Positions 23,649-32,969 of a stretch of 64,000 nucleotides of DNA are shown in pieces. The DNA lies in NCBI RefSeq assembly GCF_013407935.1, contig NZ_JACBZU010000008.1:27795-91794 (forward strand). The letters are read 5' to 3'. The stretch comes from Allomuricauda sp. ARW1Y1 (GTDB taxonomy: Bacteria > Bacteroidota > Bacteroidia > Flavobacteriales > Flavobacteriaceae). The translations under genes were made by a program, and so were the position numbers. The notes under the pieces were generated by a model. It saw only the letters and a program-made list of their open reading frames with translations. It was not told where the DNA came from and did not search any database. The first letter of the stretch is position 1. Every line of letters begins with the position of its first letter.

Positions 23649-24983
23649 TTAAGGTACCGCTTTTACGATGTTTGACAACACCCCGTTCACATCGAATAGG
23701 GGTTCTTCCGCCAATCCCGTTCGTACCACCACCAAATCCTTGGATGGAATCATAAACACATATTGCCCTTCATAACCATTGCATGAAAATAGGTCCGTAG
23801 GTACATCGGGGTACTTGCCCTCCGCGTTCAACCAAAAATGGGCGCCATAGGTACCATCGGAGTTAATGGTCGGGGTGGTGATGTAATCCACCCAATCCGA
23901 ACCGAACAATTGTTCCCCGTTCCAATTCCCCTTATCCAAATACAATTGGCCAAAGCGCGCCCAATCGCGGGTGCTGGCCCAGGCGTAGGAAGAACCCACG
24001 TAGTTTCCGGCAATATCCGCTTCCAACACCATAGAGTACATTCCAATTTTATCAATTAAGGCGGAATATGGGAAATCCAGATACTCTTGATGGGTTCTAA
24101 ACTGCTGACGAAGAATACCCGATAATAAATTTGTGGTTCCCGAAGAATAATTCCAGACCTCTGTTGGCTTGGCGATTGCTTTTTTCTTTTTGGGCTGCTG
24201 TGTCATGTCACTGTCCAAGAACAGCATCTTGGTAACATCTGAAATCTTGGTATAATCCTCCTCCCATTCCAATCCACTTTGCATGCGCAGCAGATGGTTC
24301 AGGGTAATATTTTTTCGCTCATCATCCTTCCATTCGGGAATAGGGGCGGGCCAATCCATCTCCAGTTTCCCTTGATGCTCCAATATTCCGTAGCAGGTGG
24401 CCAATACACTTTTGGTCATGGACCATCCCAATATGGGTGTATTTTGATCAAAACCATCCACGTAGCGTTCTGCGATCAGGTGGCCTTTGTACAGAACGAG
24501 TATAGTGCGCGTTTTTTGGGTCTCGGGCTCAGCAAACGCCATGGCAATGGCCTTGTTAATTTGGTCCATATCCACCTCCGGAAAAACGGTGTCCTTCGGC
24601 GCAGCCTGGCCATAAGGATAGGGAATCGTATCCATAACTTGATTTCGGTTGGGACGAAGGGTCATGGCTTCCGGGTCATAATCTTCGTTGATCAATACCG
24701 CACCCAGTCCATCGCGATAAACAGCGGTACGCTCCATCAGGCCATACACAGTAGCCGTGGCCGAACGTTCAGTTTCGTTAACCTCGGTGGAAGCCAGTTC
24801 CACCAGCGGGGCCTTGTTGTCAATTTGGTTCATGCTGGCCGCCGAACGGTGCGCCACATACACCCCGGAGGCCACATTTTTGGCGGCATAGCCGGAAATC
24901 ATGTTCAATTTGGGATAATTCAGGTACACAATCACTCCGATGGCAATGATCAGGAGCAATAAAACACGCTTAAGTAGTTTCAT
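23649..24983 (-). CDS. Serine hydrolase of the beta-lactamase class C family
   Basis: A 444-residue exported protein from the ATG at 24981-24983 (MKLLKRVLLLLIIAIGVIVYL, a signal anchor). The frame stays open upstream to 25382, but that stretch is antisense to the pirin gene and low in likely protein character. The catalytic box is SMTK in GWSMTKSVLATCYG; VWNYSSGTTNLL is the Tyr-x-Asn-equivalent motif (YSS) and HFWLNAEGKYPDVP lies before the C-terminal NGYEGQYVF. It resembles 6-aminohexanoate-dimer hydrolase-like enzymes; natural substrate unknown. Its promoter region is the 52-base spacer shared with the divergent pirin gene. Confidence 0.85.
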   Translation of the reverse strand: MKLLKRVLLLLIIAIGVIVYLNYPKLNMISGYAAKNVASGVYVAHRSAASMNQIDNKAPLVELASTEVNETERSATATVYGLMERTAVYRDGLGAVLINEDYDPEAMTLRPNRNQVMDTIPYPYGQAAPKDTVFPEVDMDQINKAIAMAFAEPETQKTRTILVLYKGHLIAERYVDGFDQNTPILGWSMTKSVLATCYGILEHQGKLEMDWPAPIPEWKDDERKNITLNHLLRMQSGLEWEEDYTKISDVTKMLFLDSDMTQQPKKKKAIAKPTEVWNYSSGTTNLLSGILRQQFRTHQEYLDFPYSALIDKIGMYSMVLEADIAGNYVGSSYAWASTRDWARFGQLYLDKGNWNGEQLFGSDWVDYITTPTINSDGTYGAHFWLNAEGKYPDVPTDLFSCNGYEGQYVFMIPSKDLVVVRTGLAEEPLFDVNGVLSNIVKAVP

Positions 24984-25035
24984 GGTTATCAGATGTATTT
25001 GTAACTTTCTGCTTCTAAATATAAACATTAAATGT

Positions 25036-25908
25036 ATGTCCAACATCGGATTGATCATCGAGGAACGCAGCAGGGATATCGGTGATTTTTTGGTCGGGCG
25101 CTTGATTCCCTTCCGCAAAAAAAGAATGATCGGCCCGTTTATTTTTATCGACCATATGGGCCCAACGCAATTGGGACCCAAAAAATATATGGATGTAGAC
25201 CAACATCCACATATGGGACTCTCTACCTTGACCTTTATGCTCGAAGGGGAGATTATCCATGAGGACAGTTTGGGAACACACCAAAGAATTAGGCCGGGTT
25301 CCGTGAACTGGATGACGGCAGGTAAAGGGGTAACCCATACCGAACGAACTCCAAAGGACCTTAGGGATGGGAACACTTTCACCGCTCATGGCTATCAAAT
25401 TTGGGTGGCCTTGCCCAAGGAACTTGAGGACATGGAACCACAATTCCACCATATCGATGGGAAGGATATTCCCAAATGGACGGATGGTACGACGGAGTTC
25501 AAACTGGTTGCTGGCGAAGGATATGATAAAAAGTCCCCCGTTCCCGTTCATTCCAACCTATTTATGGTCGAAGTCAAAACTCCAGAAAGCTATATCCTCA
25601 ATGTCAACGGACATCTAAAAGGAGAAATCGGTATTTGCATTGTAGAAGGAAGCATAGAAGCCTGCGGTGAACGTGTGGGCCAGGGCAATATTTTGGTGTC
25701 CAAAGTGGAAGATACTTGCAATATCAAACTACATCCGAACACGCACCTGTTGCTTTTTGGGGGGGAACCTTTTCCAGAGGAACGCCACATCTATTGGAAC
25801 TTTGTTTCTTCCAGTAAGGAAAAATTGGAGCAGGCCAAACAGGCATGGGCCAACAAAACCTTTCCGATGATGGAAAACGATGACACCTACGTCCCTTTGC
25901 CCAATTAG
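25036..25908 (+). CDS. Pirin family protein
   Basis: A 290-residue bicupin. The N-terminal cupin carries IGPFIFIDHMGP, then the metal/substrate residues in DQHPHMGLSTLTFMLEGEIIHEDSLG and GSVNWMTAGKGVTHTERTP; the C-terminal half is the Pirin_C domain (LNVNGHLKGEIGICIVEGS, HLLLFGGEPFPEERHIYWNFV). Members can act as quercetin dioxygenases or as metal-bound regulators. ATG at 25036 gives the usual MSNIGLIIEERSRDIGDF start; the upstream open frame is antisense to the neighbour. It is the first of a co-directional run extending to 30613. Confidence 0.9.
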   Translation: MSNIGLIIEERSRDIGDFLVGRLIPFRKKRMIGPFIFIDHMGPTQLGPKKYMDVDQHPHMGLSTLTFMLEGEIIHEDSLGTHQRIRPGSVNWMTAGKGVTHTERTPKDLRDGNTFTAHGYQIWVALPKELEDMEPQFHHIDGKDIPKWTDGTTEFKLVAGEGYDKKSPVPVHSNLFMVEVKTPESYILNVNGHLKGEIGICIVEGSIEACGERVGQGNILVSKVEDTCNIKLHPNTHLLLFGGEPFPEERHIYWNFVSSSKEKLEQAKQAWANKTFPMMENDDTYVPLPN

Positions 25909-25943
25909 TGCCATTGCCACAACCTCTAGACCAAAACCATCCA

Positions 25944-27428
25944 ATGCCAAACCATTCATTATTTTATCAACTTGTAAGCTTGATTCTTGTTTTAGTGCTG
26001 GGGTCCTGCAAAAAAGAAAGGCCTATAAGTCAAGAAGAACAGCTATACCAAACCTATTGCGCCAGTTGCCATCTGCCGCCCAAAATAGATGCATTGCCCA
26101 AGCACATGTGGAAAAACTCGGTGTTGCCCGCCATGATGGAACTGATGGACGTGGAGGGCATGTACCAAGACCCAGAATGGGAGCCAACAGGGTTTCGGCC
26201 TCAAATAAGCTTGGGCGACTGGGCCAAATTACAGCGTTATATCTTGGCGAACGCCCCTGAACAATTGGAAAGCATACCAATGCCCAAGGCCGATACGCTG
26301 ATGCAATTTGCTTCCCAACCTTTTATGGTAGATTCCCTAAATGGGGGGATGGTAACCTATCTAGAGTTTAAAAATGAACCAAATCAAGTGTATTTTGGGG
26401 ATTTGGAGGGTAGGTTGGGTTATTTTGATTTTACCACCAAAAAAGTAACCCAAATGTTCCAAGGGGCAAGTCCTGTAACATGGTTTAACGAAAAGGACTC
26501 TATCCAATTTATCAATGAAGTCGGGATTATTCATCCGTCCGAACAGAAAAAAGGAATATTGTTTCGGAACACCCCTTCGGACACCACAACGATAACCAAT
26601 GACCTACATCGACCCGTACACACCTTGATGGAAGATTTAAATGGAGATGGAAATCAAGAATTGGTCGTGAGCGAATTTGGAAACAAAACCGGTAAACTGT
26701 CCCTATTCAAGCTAAACGAGAGTGGAGCATACAAAAAAGAGGTGCTGCTGAATTTACCAGGAGCTATCAAAACCGTGGCAAAGGATATGGACAATGATGG
26801 AAAATTGGACATTGTTGCCTTAATGACCCAGAGCAGGGAAAGCATCACTGTTTTTTATCAGACCGCAGATTTGGTTTTTGAACCGAGAAATATTTTGGAA
26901 TTTAGTCCCATTTATGGAACCAGTTGGTTTGAGTTGGTGGATTACAACGGAGATGGCTTGGACGATATTATCACCGTGCATGGCGACAACGCCGATATTT
27001 CCTATGTGCACAAACCATATCATGGAATGCGCATCTTTCTGAATAAGGGTAGCGATGTATATGAAGAAGCCTATTTTTACCCACTTAATGGTGCCACAAG
27101 GGTACTCTCCCGTGATTTTGACCAGGATGGGGACATCGATTTTGCCGTAATCAGCACCTTTCCGGATTATTCGACCTTTCCCGAGCGAAGTTTTGTCTAC
27201 CTGGAAAACAACAATAGCGCTGACTTCGATTTTACCACAAACATTTTGGAAGACCCTTCCTTGGCCCGATGGTTTTTGATGGATGCTTCGGATGTGGATA
27301 ATGATGGTGACGAAGATATTGTGCTAAGTTCCTTAACTTTTGGATTTACACCCGTTCCCGAAATATTGACCGAAAGATGGAATACCAATAATGTGGACCT
27401 TCTTTTATTGGAAAACCTATTGCATTGA
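25944..27428 (+). CDS. Lipoprotein with a c-type heme site and FG-GAP/VCBS beta-propeller
   Basis: About 494 residues from the ATG at 25944 (a GTG start at 25908 would overlap the pirin stop). MPNHSLFYQLVSLILVLVLGSC is a type II signal. A single CASCH heme c motif with a downstream LPKHMWKNSVLPAMMELM segment forms a small cytochrome-like domain. From about residue 200 there are FG-GAP-type repeats with Ca-binding DxNxDGxxD loops (DLNGDGNQELVV, DMDNDGKLDIV, DYNGDGLDDII, DFDQDGDIDFAV, DVDNDGDEDIV). Such proteins sit outside the membrane; an electron-transfer or ligand-binding role is inference. The stop overlaps the next start by four bases (TTGA), so translation is coupled. Confidence 0.8.
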   Translation: MPNHSLFYQLVSLILVLVLGSCKKERPISQEEQLYQTYCASCHLPPKIDALPKHMWKNSVLPAMMELMDVEGMYQDPEWEPTGFRPQISLGDWAKLQRYILANAPEQLESIPMPKADTLMQFASQPFMVDSLNGGMVTYLEFKNEPNQVYFGDLEGRLGYFDFTTKKVTQMFQGASPVTWFNEKDSIQFINEVGIIHPSEQKKGILFRNTPSDTTTITNDLHRPVHTLMEDLNGDGNQELVVSEFGNKTGKLSLFKLNESGAYKKEVLLNLPGAIKTVAKDMDNDGKLDIVALMTQSRESITVFYQTADLVFEPRNILEFSPIYGTSWFELVDYNGDGLDDIITVHGDNADISYVHKPYHGMRIFLNKGSDVYEEAYFYPLNGATRVLSRDFDQDGDIDFAVISTFPDYSTFPERSFVYLENNNSADFDFTTNILEDPSLARWFLMDASDVDNDGDEDIVLSSLTFGFTPVPEILTERWNTNNVDLLLLENLLH

Positions 27429-27865
27429 AAAAATTGGCTTTCATAGTATGCGCTATCGTTTTGGGCTGTTCTCCGAAAGAACAACCCAAAGACACATCAT
27501 CCAAATACAAATGGTTTGGCCATGAGGTTACGGCATCGGCCTACAATTCGGTATTTTGGCAAACGGACAGCATAAGCCCTGCAGTCGCAGCTTGGGGAGA
27601 CACCTTAAAACCGGGAATGAAGAGCATCGCCGTGTCACGAGATCTCATCAAAATGGGGTTGACACACAATACCATGGTAAAAATTGATACCTTTCCCGAT
27701 ACGTTTTATGTGAAGGATAAAATGCACTGGCGCTGGAGGAATAGAATCGACATTTACATGGGCATCAACGTGAAAAAGGCCAGGGAGTGGGGCAAGAAGA
27801 AATTGATTATTTGCTATGCTGTTCCTTTGGACACTGTTTTAAACACCAACAATGAAAAAAACTAG
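27425..27865 (+). CDS. 3D-domain lipoprotein
   Basis: A 146-residue lipoprotein starting with the TTG at 27425 inside the previous stop; MKKLAFIVCAIVLGC is a clear lipoprotein signal. The mature part is a 3D (Asp-Asp-Asp) domain as in the C-terminus of MltA lytic transglycosylases and in RlpA-type proteins: VTASAYNS..., AAWGDTLKPGMKSIAVSRDLI, TMVKIDTFPDTFYVKDKM and NRIDIYMG with the last conserved Asp. It probably acts on, or binds, peptidoglycan. It overlaps the amidase gene downstream by 14 bases. Confidence 0.8.
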   Translation: MKKLAFIVCAIVLGCSPKEQPKDTSSKYKWFGHEVTASAYNSVFWQTDSISPAVAAWGDTLKPGMKSIAVSRDLIKMGLTHNTMVKIDTFPDTFYVKDKMHWRWRNRIDIYMGINVKKAREWGKKKLIICYAVPLDTVLNTNNEKN

Positions 27866-28514
27866 TTTACTTTTAGGTCTGGCAGCACTTTTTGTAGCCT
27901 GCTCCGTACAGCGGGAAATTGTGGACATCCCTATTATTTTTGATGAACAACGGATGGAACTGACCAAGGAATATTTGCTCAATCGGTACAATCTGGACCA
28001 AGAAACCCCAGAAATTACTCCGAAAATGGTGGTGTTGCACTGGACAGCCATTCCTTCCCTGAAAAAATCCTTTGAAGCCTTCAACCGTTCTACACTGCCC
28101 AATTGGCGGCCCGATTTGGAGAATGTGAGCGGACTTAATGTGTCTTCCCATTTTTTGGTGGACCAAGACGGCACCATTTACCGTTTAATGCCCGAAACCC
28201 TTATGGCACGCCATACCATTGGCCTTAACCATTGTGCCATTGGCATTGAAAATGTGGGTGGCACGGAAGGCATGCCCCTGACCAAGGCGCAGTTGCGTTC
28301 GAATATTTATTTGGTGAATTATTTGGCATCCAAATACGACATCGACTACGTTATCGGGCATCAAGAATATACCCTTTTTGAAAATCATCCGCTTTGGCTG
28401 GAGGTGGATGATGGATACCGTACCGAAAAAACAGACCCGGGAATGGATTTTGTGGAAAAAGTCCGAAAAGCCACCAAAAAATTTAACTTTAAGCCCGTTC
28501 CATCAAAACCATAA
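27852..28514 (+). CDS. N-acetylmuramoyl-L-alanine amidase, type 2, lipoprotein
   Basis: A 220-residue zinc amidase that cuts the bond between MurNAc and the stem peptide. MKKTSLLLGLAALFVAC is a lipoprotein signal. In the Amidase_2 domain VVLHWTA gives the first Zn His, SSHFLVDQDGTIYRLMPE the conserved strand, ARHTIGLNHCAIGIENVG the second region with His and Glu, DYVIGHQEY a later His, and EKTDPGMDF the C-terminal zinc/catalytic block. The envelope location and its place between a 3D protein and a carboxypeptidase gene point to peptidoglycan trimming or recycling. Confidence 0.88.
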   Translation: MKKTSLLLGLAALFVACSVQREIVDIPIIFDEQRMELTKEYLLNRYNLDQETPEITPKMVVLHWTAIPSLKKSFEAFNRSTLPNWRPDLENVSGLNVSSHFLVDQDGTIYRLMPETLMARHTIGLNHCAIGIENVGGTEGMPLTKAQLRSNIYLVNYLASKYDIDYVIGHQEYTLFENHPLWLEVDDGYRTEKTDPGMDFVEKVRKATKKFNFKPVPSKP

Positions 28515-28519
28515 AATAC

Positions 28520-29971
28520 ATGAAACTAATACCACTTTTTCTATTCACCTTACTAACCTTTTCCCTTCAGGCGCAAGACAAACTGACCTCACAGCTATAT
28601 GACACCTACGAGGAATTTAAAGAATCCCGTTTAGGGGAACGGCGCATAAAGCATGTCGATATCCAGCCGTTGATTCAAAAATTTAAGGCCAACCCAAAAT
28701 TTGAGGTCCAAAAAGTGGGCGAGTCGATTCAAGGACGGGATTTGCATTTGATCAGTATTGGGGAAGGAGAGTCGAACATTTTCCTTTGGTCGCAAATGCA
28801 TGGGGATGAACCTACGGCCACCATGGCTATTTTTGATATTTTGAACTTTTTGGATGCCCCCGATTTTAAGGCCGAAAAAGAAGCGATTTTGTCCAAGTTA
28901 AAACTTCATTTTTTGCCGATGCTCAATCCAGATGGCGCAGAGGTCTTCACCAGAAGAAATGCCTTGGGAATCGATATCAACCGGGATGCACTGCGGCTTC
29001 AGTCACCCGAAGGGCAAACCTTAAAACGGCTTCGGGACAGTTTGGATGCTGATTTCGGCTTCAATCTGCACGACCAGAGTACCTATTATAATGCTGAGCG
29101 TACCGAAAAACCGGCCACGATTTCCTATTTGGCAACGGCCTACAATTACGAGAAGGATATCAATGAAGTCCGCGCCAACGCCATGAAAGTGATCGTGTAC
29201 ATGAACAACATTATCCAAAATTATGCGCCAGGGCAGGTAGGACGGTACAGTGATGATTTTGAACCTCGTGCTTTTGGTGACAATATTGCCAAATGGGGGA
29301 CAAGCCTTATTTTGATAGAATCTGGAGGCTTCCCGGATGATCCCGAAAAACAGGAAATCCGAAAACTCAATTATGTTTCCATCCTATCCGCATTGTACAC
29401 CATTGCCAATGGCTCCTACAATGATATTCCGATTGAAGATTATGAAAAAATTCCAAGAAACGACCGTAAACTTTTCGATTTGAAGATTGAGAACGTCACC
29501 TATGAACTTATGGGCAATGACTATATCTTGGATTTGGGGATTTTTAACCAAGAAGTGGACCTAAAAGACCATGATGAATTCTATTACAAAAGTACCATTG
29601 GCGACCAAGGTGATTTATCCACTTACTACGGCTACGACACCTTTGATGCTGAAGGATATACCATTGTGCCGCCAAAAGTGGCAAAAATGGAACGTATCGA
29701 CAACCCTATGCAGGTACTAAAACAAGGCGTGGCGTATGTAAAGACACAGCAACAGGATAAAAGTGCTTTTGTCCGTTTTCCATTGCTATTGGTGGATGAT
29801 AAATTCGAACTCAAGAACTTTACGCTTCAACCAGGCATCAATCCTACTTTCTTTTTAAAGAAAGAAGAAAAGTTGACCCATGCCGTTATCAATGGTTTTT
29901 TGATTGACCTGTCCAAACCCTTGGATGAACAAAAAATAGGCAACGGACTTATTCTCAAAACTGCCCGATAA
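28520..29971 (+). CDS. M14 family zinc carboxypeptidase
   Basis: A 483-residue exported carboxypeptidase. Signal peptide MKLIPLFLFTLLTFSLQAQ. Zn ligands: H and E of MHGDEPTA and the His of FNLHDQST; the substrate Arg is in GIDINRDALRLQSP and the catalytic Glu in LILIESGGFPDD. A C-terminal beta-rich domain follows (from about 310). M14 members can be DD/DL-peptidases of stem peptides, which fits the amidase five bases upstream; specificity is inferred from context. Five-base spacing makes cotranscription almost certain. Confidence 0.87.
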   Translation: MKLIPLFLFTLLTFSLQAQDKLTSQLYDTYEEFKESRLGERRIKHVDIQPLIQKFKANPKFEVQKVGESIQGRDLHLISIGEGESNIFLWSQMHGDEPTATMAIFDILNFLDAPDFKAEKEAILSKLKLHFLPMLNPDGAEVFTRRNALGIDINRDALRLQSPEGQTLKRLRDSLDADFGFNLHDQSTYYNAERTEKPATISYLATAYNYEKDINEVRANAMKVIVYMNNIIQNYAPGQVGRYSDDFEPRAFGDNIAKWGTSLILIESGGFPDDPEKQEIRKLNYVSILSALYTIANGSYNDIPIEDYEKIPRNDRKLFDLKIENVTYELMGNDYILDLGIFNQEVDLKDHDEFYYKSTIGDQGDLSTYYGYDTFDAEGYTIVPPKVAKMERIDNPMQVLKQGVAYVKTQQQDKSAFVRFPLLLVDDKFELKNFTLQPGINPTFFLKKEEKLTHAVINGFLIDLSKPLDEQKIGNGLILKTAR

Positions 29972-30013
29972 CCTATCGTAAACAAACTATTTAACCCTAT
30001 ATAGCACATACCA

Positions 30014-30613
30014 ATGAAGAAACAAATTGTAGTAGTAGCATGCCTTTTTGTGGCACAATTGACCTTTGCACAAGAATCCATTTCACTGTTCAACGGAAAA
30101 AATCTCGATGGTTGGATCAACCATGGCGAAGAGAAATGGTACGTTGAAGATGGAGAGCTGATTTGTGAAAGTGGCCCCAAAGGTGAATACGGCTATTTGA
30201 GTACCGAAAAAAATTATAAGGACTTCGAGCTTACCCTAGAATTTAAACAGGAGGCCGATGGCAACAGTGGTGTTTTTATCCGCTCCACTTTTGATGGGAC
30301 CAAGGTAAGTGGCTGGCAAGTGGAAGTGGCACCTCCCGGAAAGGATACCGGCGGTATTTACGAATCCTACGGACGTGGTTGGTTGATCAAACCGGACCCT
30401 GAAAAGGACAAAGCCCTAAAAATGGGGGAGTGGAACACCATGAAAATTCGGGTGGAAGGTCCCAAGGTGACCTCTTGGCTCAATGGAACGGAAATGGTAC
30501 ACTTGGAAGATGAAAAAATAGGAGAGGGTGAAGGTGCCATTGCGTTACAAATCCACGATGGTGGGGGCATAAAGGTAAAATGGAGAAACATTGAACTGAT
30601 TCCCTTGGATTAA
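30014..30613 (+). CDS. DUF1080 (3-keto-disaccharide hydrolase-like) protein, exported
   Basis: A 199-residue protein: signal peptide ending TFAQ and one DUF1080 concanavalin-like sandwich (SLFNGKNLDGW, EEKWYVEDGELICE, DFELTLEFKQEADGNSGVFIRST, INHG and KMGEWNTMKIRVEGP, WLNGTEMV). Relatives hydrolyse 3-keto-glycosides in Bacteroidota. It follows the carboxypeptidase by 42 bases and is closed by a terminator at 30618, so it is the last gene of the run. It is paralogous to the convergent gene at 30670-31617. Confidence 0.85.
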   Translation: MKKQIVVVACLFVAQLTFAQESISLFNGKNLDGWINHGEEKWYVEDGELICESGPKGEYGYLSTEKNYKDFELTLEFKQEADGNSGVFIRSTFDGTKVSGWQVEVAPPGKDTGGIYESYGRGWLIKPDPEKDKALKMGEWNTMKIRVEGPKVTSWLNGTEMVHLEDEKIGEGEGAIALQIHDGGGIKVKWRNIELIPLD

Positions 30614-30617
30614 GAAC

Positions 30618-30652
30618 ACAAAAAAGCCCGATTTTTAGAATCGGGCTTTTTT
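30618..30652. terminator. Bidirectional terminator between the two DUF1080 genes
   Basis: AAAAAAGCCCGATT, loop, AATCGGGCTTTTTT: perfect stem with A and T runs. It lies between two convergent genes and ends both. Confidence 0.85.
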
Positions 30653-30669
30653 AGTTTAAATGGTTTTGT

Positions 30670-31617
30670 TTATTTCTTTAGCGGAGTCACCTCAAAGCTC
30701 CGGAATTCAATGGGGCCATGGTCTCCCTGAATCATGAACGGACCTGGCTCGCCTTCCTTGCTGTCCAATGCACCTCCCGTAATCCCTGGAATCGTAGTAT
30801 CGGAAATCACTGTTTTTCCGTTCAAGACAATAGTGACCCGTCTACCAATAAAGGTAATATCATAGGTTTGCCATTCTCCAGCAGGTTTGGAAGCATTCTC
30901 ATTAGGCTCCACAAATCCGTAGATGCCTCCCATATAAATATCCGAAGGTTCGTAGCCTTCGCTGTCCACAATCTGAATCTCGTAACGCCCTCTGAGATAG
31001 ATACCACTATTGCTTCCTTCTGGAAAACGAAATTCGGCATGCAGCTTAAAATCTTGGAATGTCTCGTCTGAGATGAGATTGGAACCCGATTCTGGACTGG
31101 TCAAAATACCATCTTTAACGACCCATTGGTTCTTTTCTCCATCCACATGCCAACCCGAAAGGTCTTTTCCATTGAACAAATCGATTGTTTTGCCCCATTT
31201 CGGACTTTCGGTGTACTCCAATTTTGGAGCACGAACGCCAGTCCATTCTATTAGGGAGCCATCAGTATAGATCAAGGTACCTTTCAAGGTTTCATCCTCC
31301 AATTGGCCATGAAAAACCATGTCACTGCCTTTGGGTTCCCATTGGTTGGGAATGCTAAAAGTGAATTGATTATCGCCAAAGGTTTCCACTTCTGCCACGG
31401 GCCGTGCACTACCAAAGGCAAATACAAAGCGTCCCACCAAGGTAGCGGTCCCCGAATGGCGTATTTCCAGCCAAGAAGGGGAGGTCTTTCCCATAAAGTC
31501 CATTTCCAGGTCCCATCTGCCTTCCAACGGACTGATATCCTGTGCATAAATGTTACTGGCAAACCCTAACATCAGGGTGCAAATAAGCGTGTAAATCGTT
31601 TTTCTTTGGGTAATCAT
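30670..31617 (-). CDS. DUF1080 protein with an extra N-terminal beta domain, exported
   Basis: A 315-residue protein with a signal peptide (cleaved after YAQ). Residues about 27-130 form a beta-sandwich domain (GRWDLEMDFMGKTSPSWLEIRHSG, LKGTLIYTDGS), then a DUF1080 domain (TIDLFNGKDLSGWHV, NQWVVKDGILTS, DFKLHAEFRFPEGSNSGIYLRGRYEIQIVDSEG, GRRVTIVLNG). This two-domain layout is common for Bacteroidota 3-keto-glycoside hydrolase candidates. It is a single gene, convergent with its shorter paralogue. Confidence 0.85.
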   Translation of the reverse strand: MITQRKTIYTLICTLMLGFASNIYAQDISPLEGRWDLEMDFMGKTSPSWLEIRHSGTATLVGRFVFAFGSARPVAEVETFGDNQFTFSIPNQWEPKGSDMVFHGQLEDETLKGTLIYTDGSLIEWTGVRAPKLEYTESPKWGKTIDLFNGKDLSGWHVDGEKNQWVVKDGILTSPESGSNLISDETFQDFKLHAEFRFPEGSNSGIYLRGRYEIQIVDSEGYEPSDIYMGGIYGFVEPNENASKPAGEWQTYDITFIGRRVTIVLNGKTVISDTTIPGITGGALDSKEGEPGPFMIQGDHGPIEFRSFEVTPLKK

Positions 31618-31672
31618 ACGTATGTTTAGTTTTGTTGCAGTCCAAGATACGTATTATTCCAAAATGCTTGGT

Positions 31673-32755
31673 TTACTCACATCCTCCGGTAAAACCTTTG
31701 GCGTTGAATTTGGTCTGTACCGCGCCTTGAAGGCCATTGTGGGAAAGTCGGATTACCAAATTGCTTTCGCCACTGCCATCGCGTTTGGGTGTACAATATT
31801 CGAAAAGATAATAACTGCCGGCCTGCTCTTCCACACGTTGGGATATATCGTTAAAGGTATTTTCCAACTCCTCAGAATTACTGGCAAAAACACTGGCTGT
31901 TTTTCCAATTTCGGTCAACACTTCCGTATCGATTTCAGCGCCAAGTCCGATAGTGAAGAAAGAAATGTTCCTATCCGCTTCCGCAACGGCACGCAGGGCA
32001 TCGGATTCCCGATAACGCGATGCCTGGTCGGTTCCATCGGTAAACAGTACCACAGATGCAGCATTGATGACCTCGGAATTCTCACGAAGCAAATTCTCGG
32101 CAATATCGGTCGATTTGATCACCGCTCCGTACAAATCGGTTGATGGGTCGTTGCTGATATCGGTAGTAATTCCATCTACGGAAGCGGTCAGCTCCGTTGC
32201 CGATGTTGTCAAAGGATTTAGTAGGTGGAGCTCATCCTCACCATCAAACCAATAAATGGCCATTTTGAAGGAATCCGTTGCCGGAACCGGCATCACGTTA
32301 TTGATGAAGCTAGTGGTGGCAGCCTTTAGTTCATCCAAGCTGCTTTCCAAAACACTGTTGCTCAAATCCAGCACCAAGAGGGTATTGTTGTTGAATACCT
32401 GTGAATTGGGTGAAATCCGTGCAAAGGACTCCGAAGAGGAAATGGAATTGAAACAATCATCGTTCCTGCCTTGCTCATATATGGAAAACTGGTCCGCCGA
32501 AAGCCCTGAAATGGGATTTCCCATTAAATCGGAAACCCTGAAAAGTACCGAAACCTTTCCGGGCAGGGTAGTGAATTCATCTTGGATGGAAAGTAGCAGT
32601 TCGTTTTCGCCAAAGCCCAAGCAATCATCCGGTTCTTGGCCAAGTCCCAATTCGCGGTCGTTGATGTCCAAACTCACGTCATCATCTGCATTTCCGCAAG
32701 AAAACAAGGTAAGGCCAATAGATAAAAGCAAGGTAAGCTGAAGTATTTTTTTCAT
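31673..32755 (-). CDS. von Willebrand factor A domain lipoprotein
   Basis: A 360-residue lipoprotein (MKKILQLTLLLSIGLTLFSC). Residues 70-110 are an Ig-like beta segment (SVLFRVSDLMGNPISGLSADQFSIYEQG), then a VWA domain with the MIDAS start LVLDLSNSVLES (DxSxS), a Thr in the STDLYGAV loop and ASVVLFTDGTDQ (strand with the third metal Asp). The C-terminus has two Cys (YCTPKRDG, FTGGCE). It probably mediates metal-dependent adhesion or protein contact at the cell envelope. Single gene with a 200-base upstream spacer. Confidence 0.85.
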   Translation of the reverse strand: MKKILQLTLLLSIGLTLFSCGNADDDVSLDINDRELGLGQEPDDCLGFGENELLLSIQDEFTTLPGKVSVLFRVSDLMGNPISGLSADQFSIYEQGRNDDCFNSISSSESFARISPNSQVFNNNTLLVLDLSNSVLESSLDELKAATTSFINNVMPVPATDSFKMAIYWFDGEDELHLLNPLTTSATELTASVDGITTDISNDPSTDLYGAVIKSTDIAENLLRENSEVINAASVVLFTDGTDQASRYRESDALRAVAEADRNISFFTIGLGAEIDTEVLTEIGKTASVFASNSEELENTFNDISQRVEEQAGSYYLFEYCTPKRDGSGESNLVIRLSHNGLQGAVQTKFNAKGFTGGCE

Positions 32756-32969
32756 TTTCTAATAAGTTAAGGTCCTGCATGCACAACGTGGAAATGCAGC
32801 TAAAAGTATGTATACCCTGCAAAAATCAATTAAAGAAAAGTTAAAAGAAATAGGCCTGTGTTAAAATCGTTCCGTTCCCATCTAATTTTAATATTTTCAC
32901 CGCTCATAAACCTACCAGCCTATCTAACCAAAGACCCAAATAAACAATAACACTAATAGGTTGATTTGT

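Noticed and set aside
24984..25382. Upstream extension of the serine hydrolase frame to 25382
   Set aside because: It is antisense to the pirin gene and lacks signal peptide character; a proper signal anchor starts at the ATG at 24981-24983.
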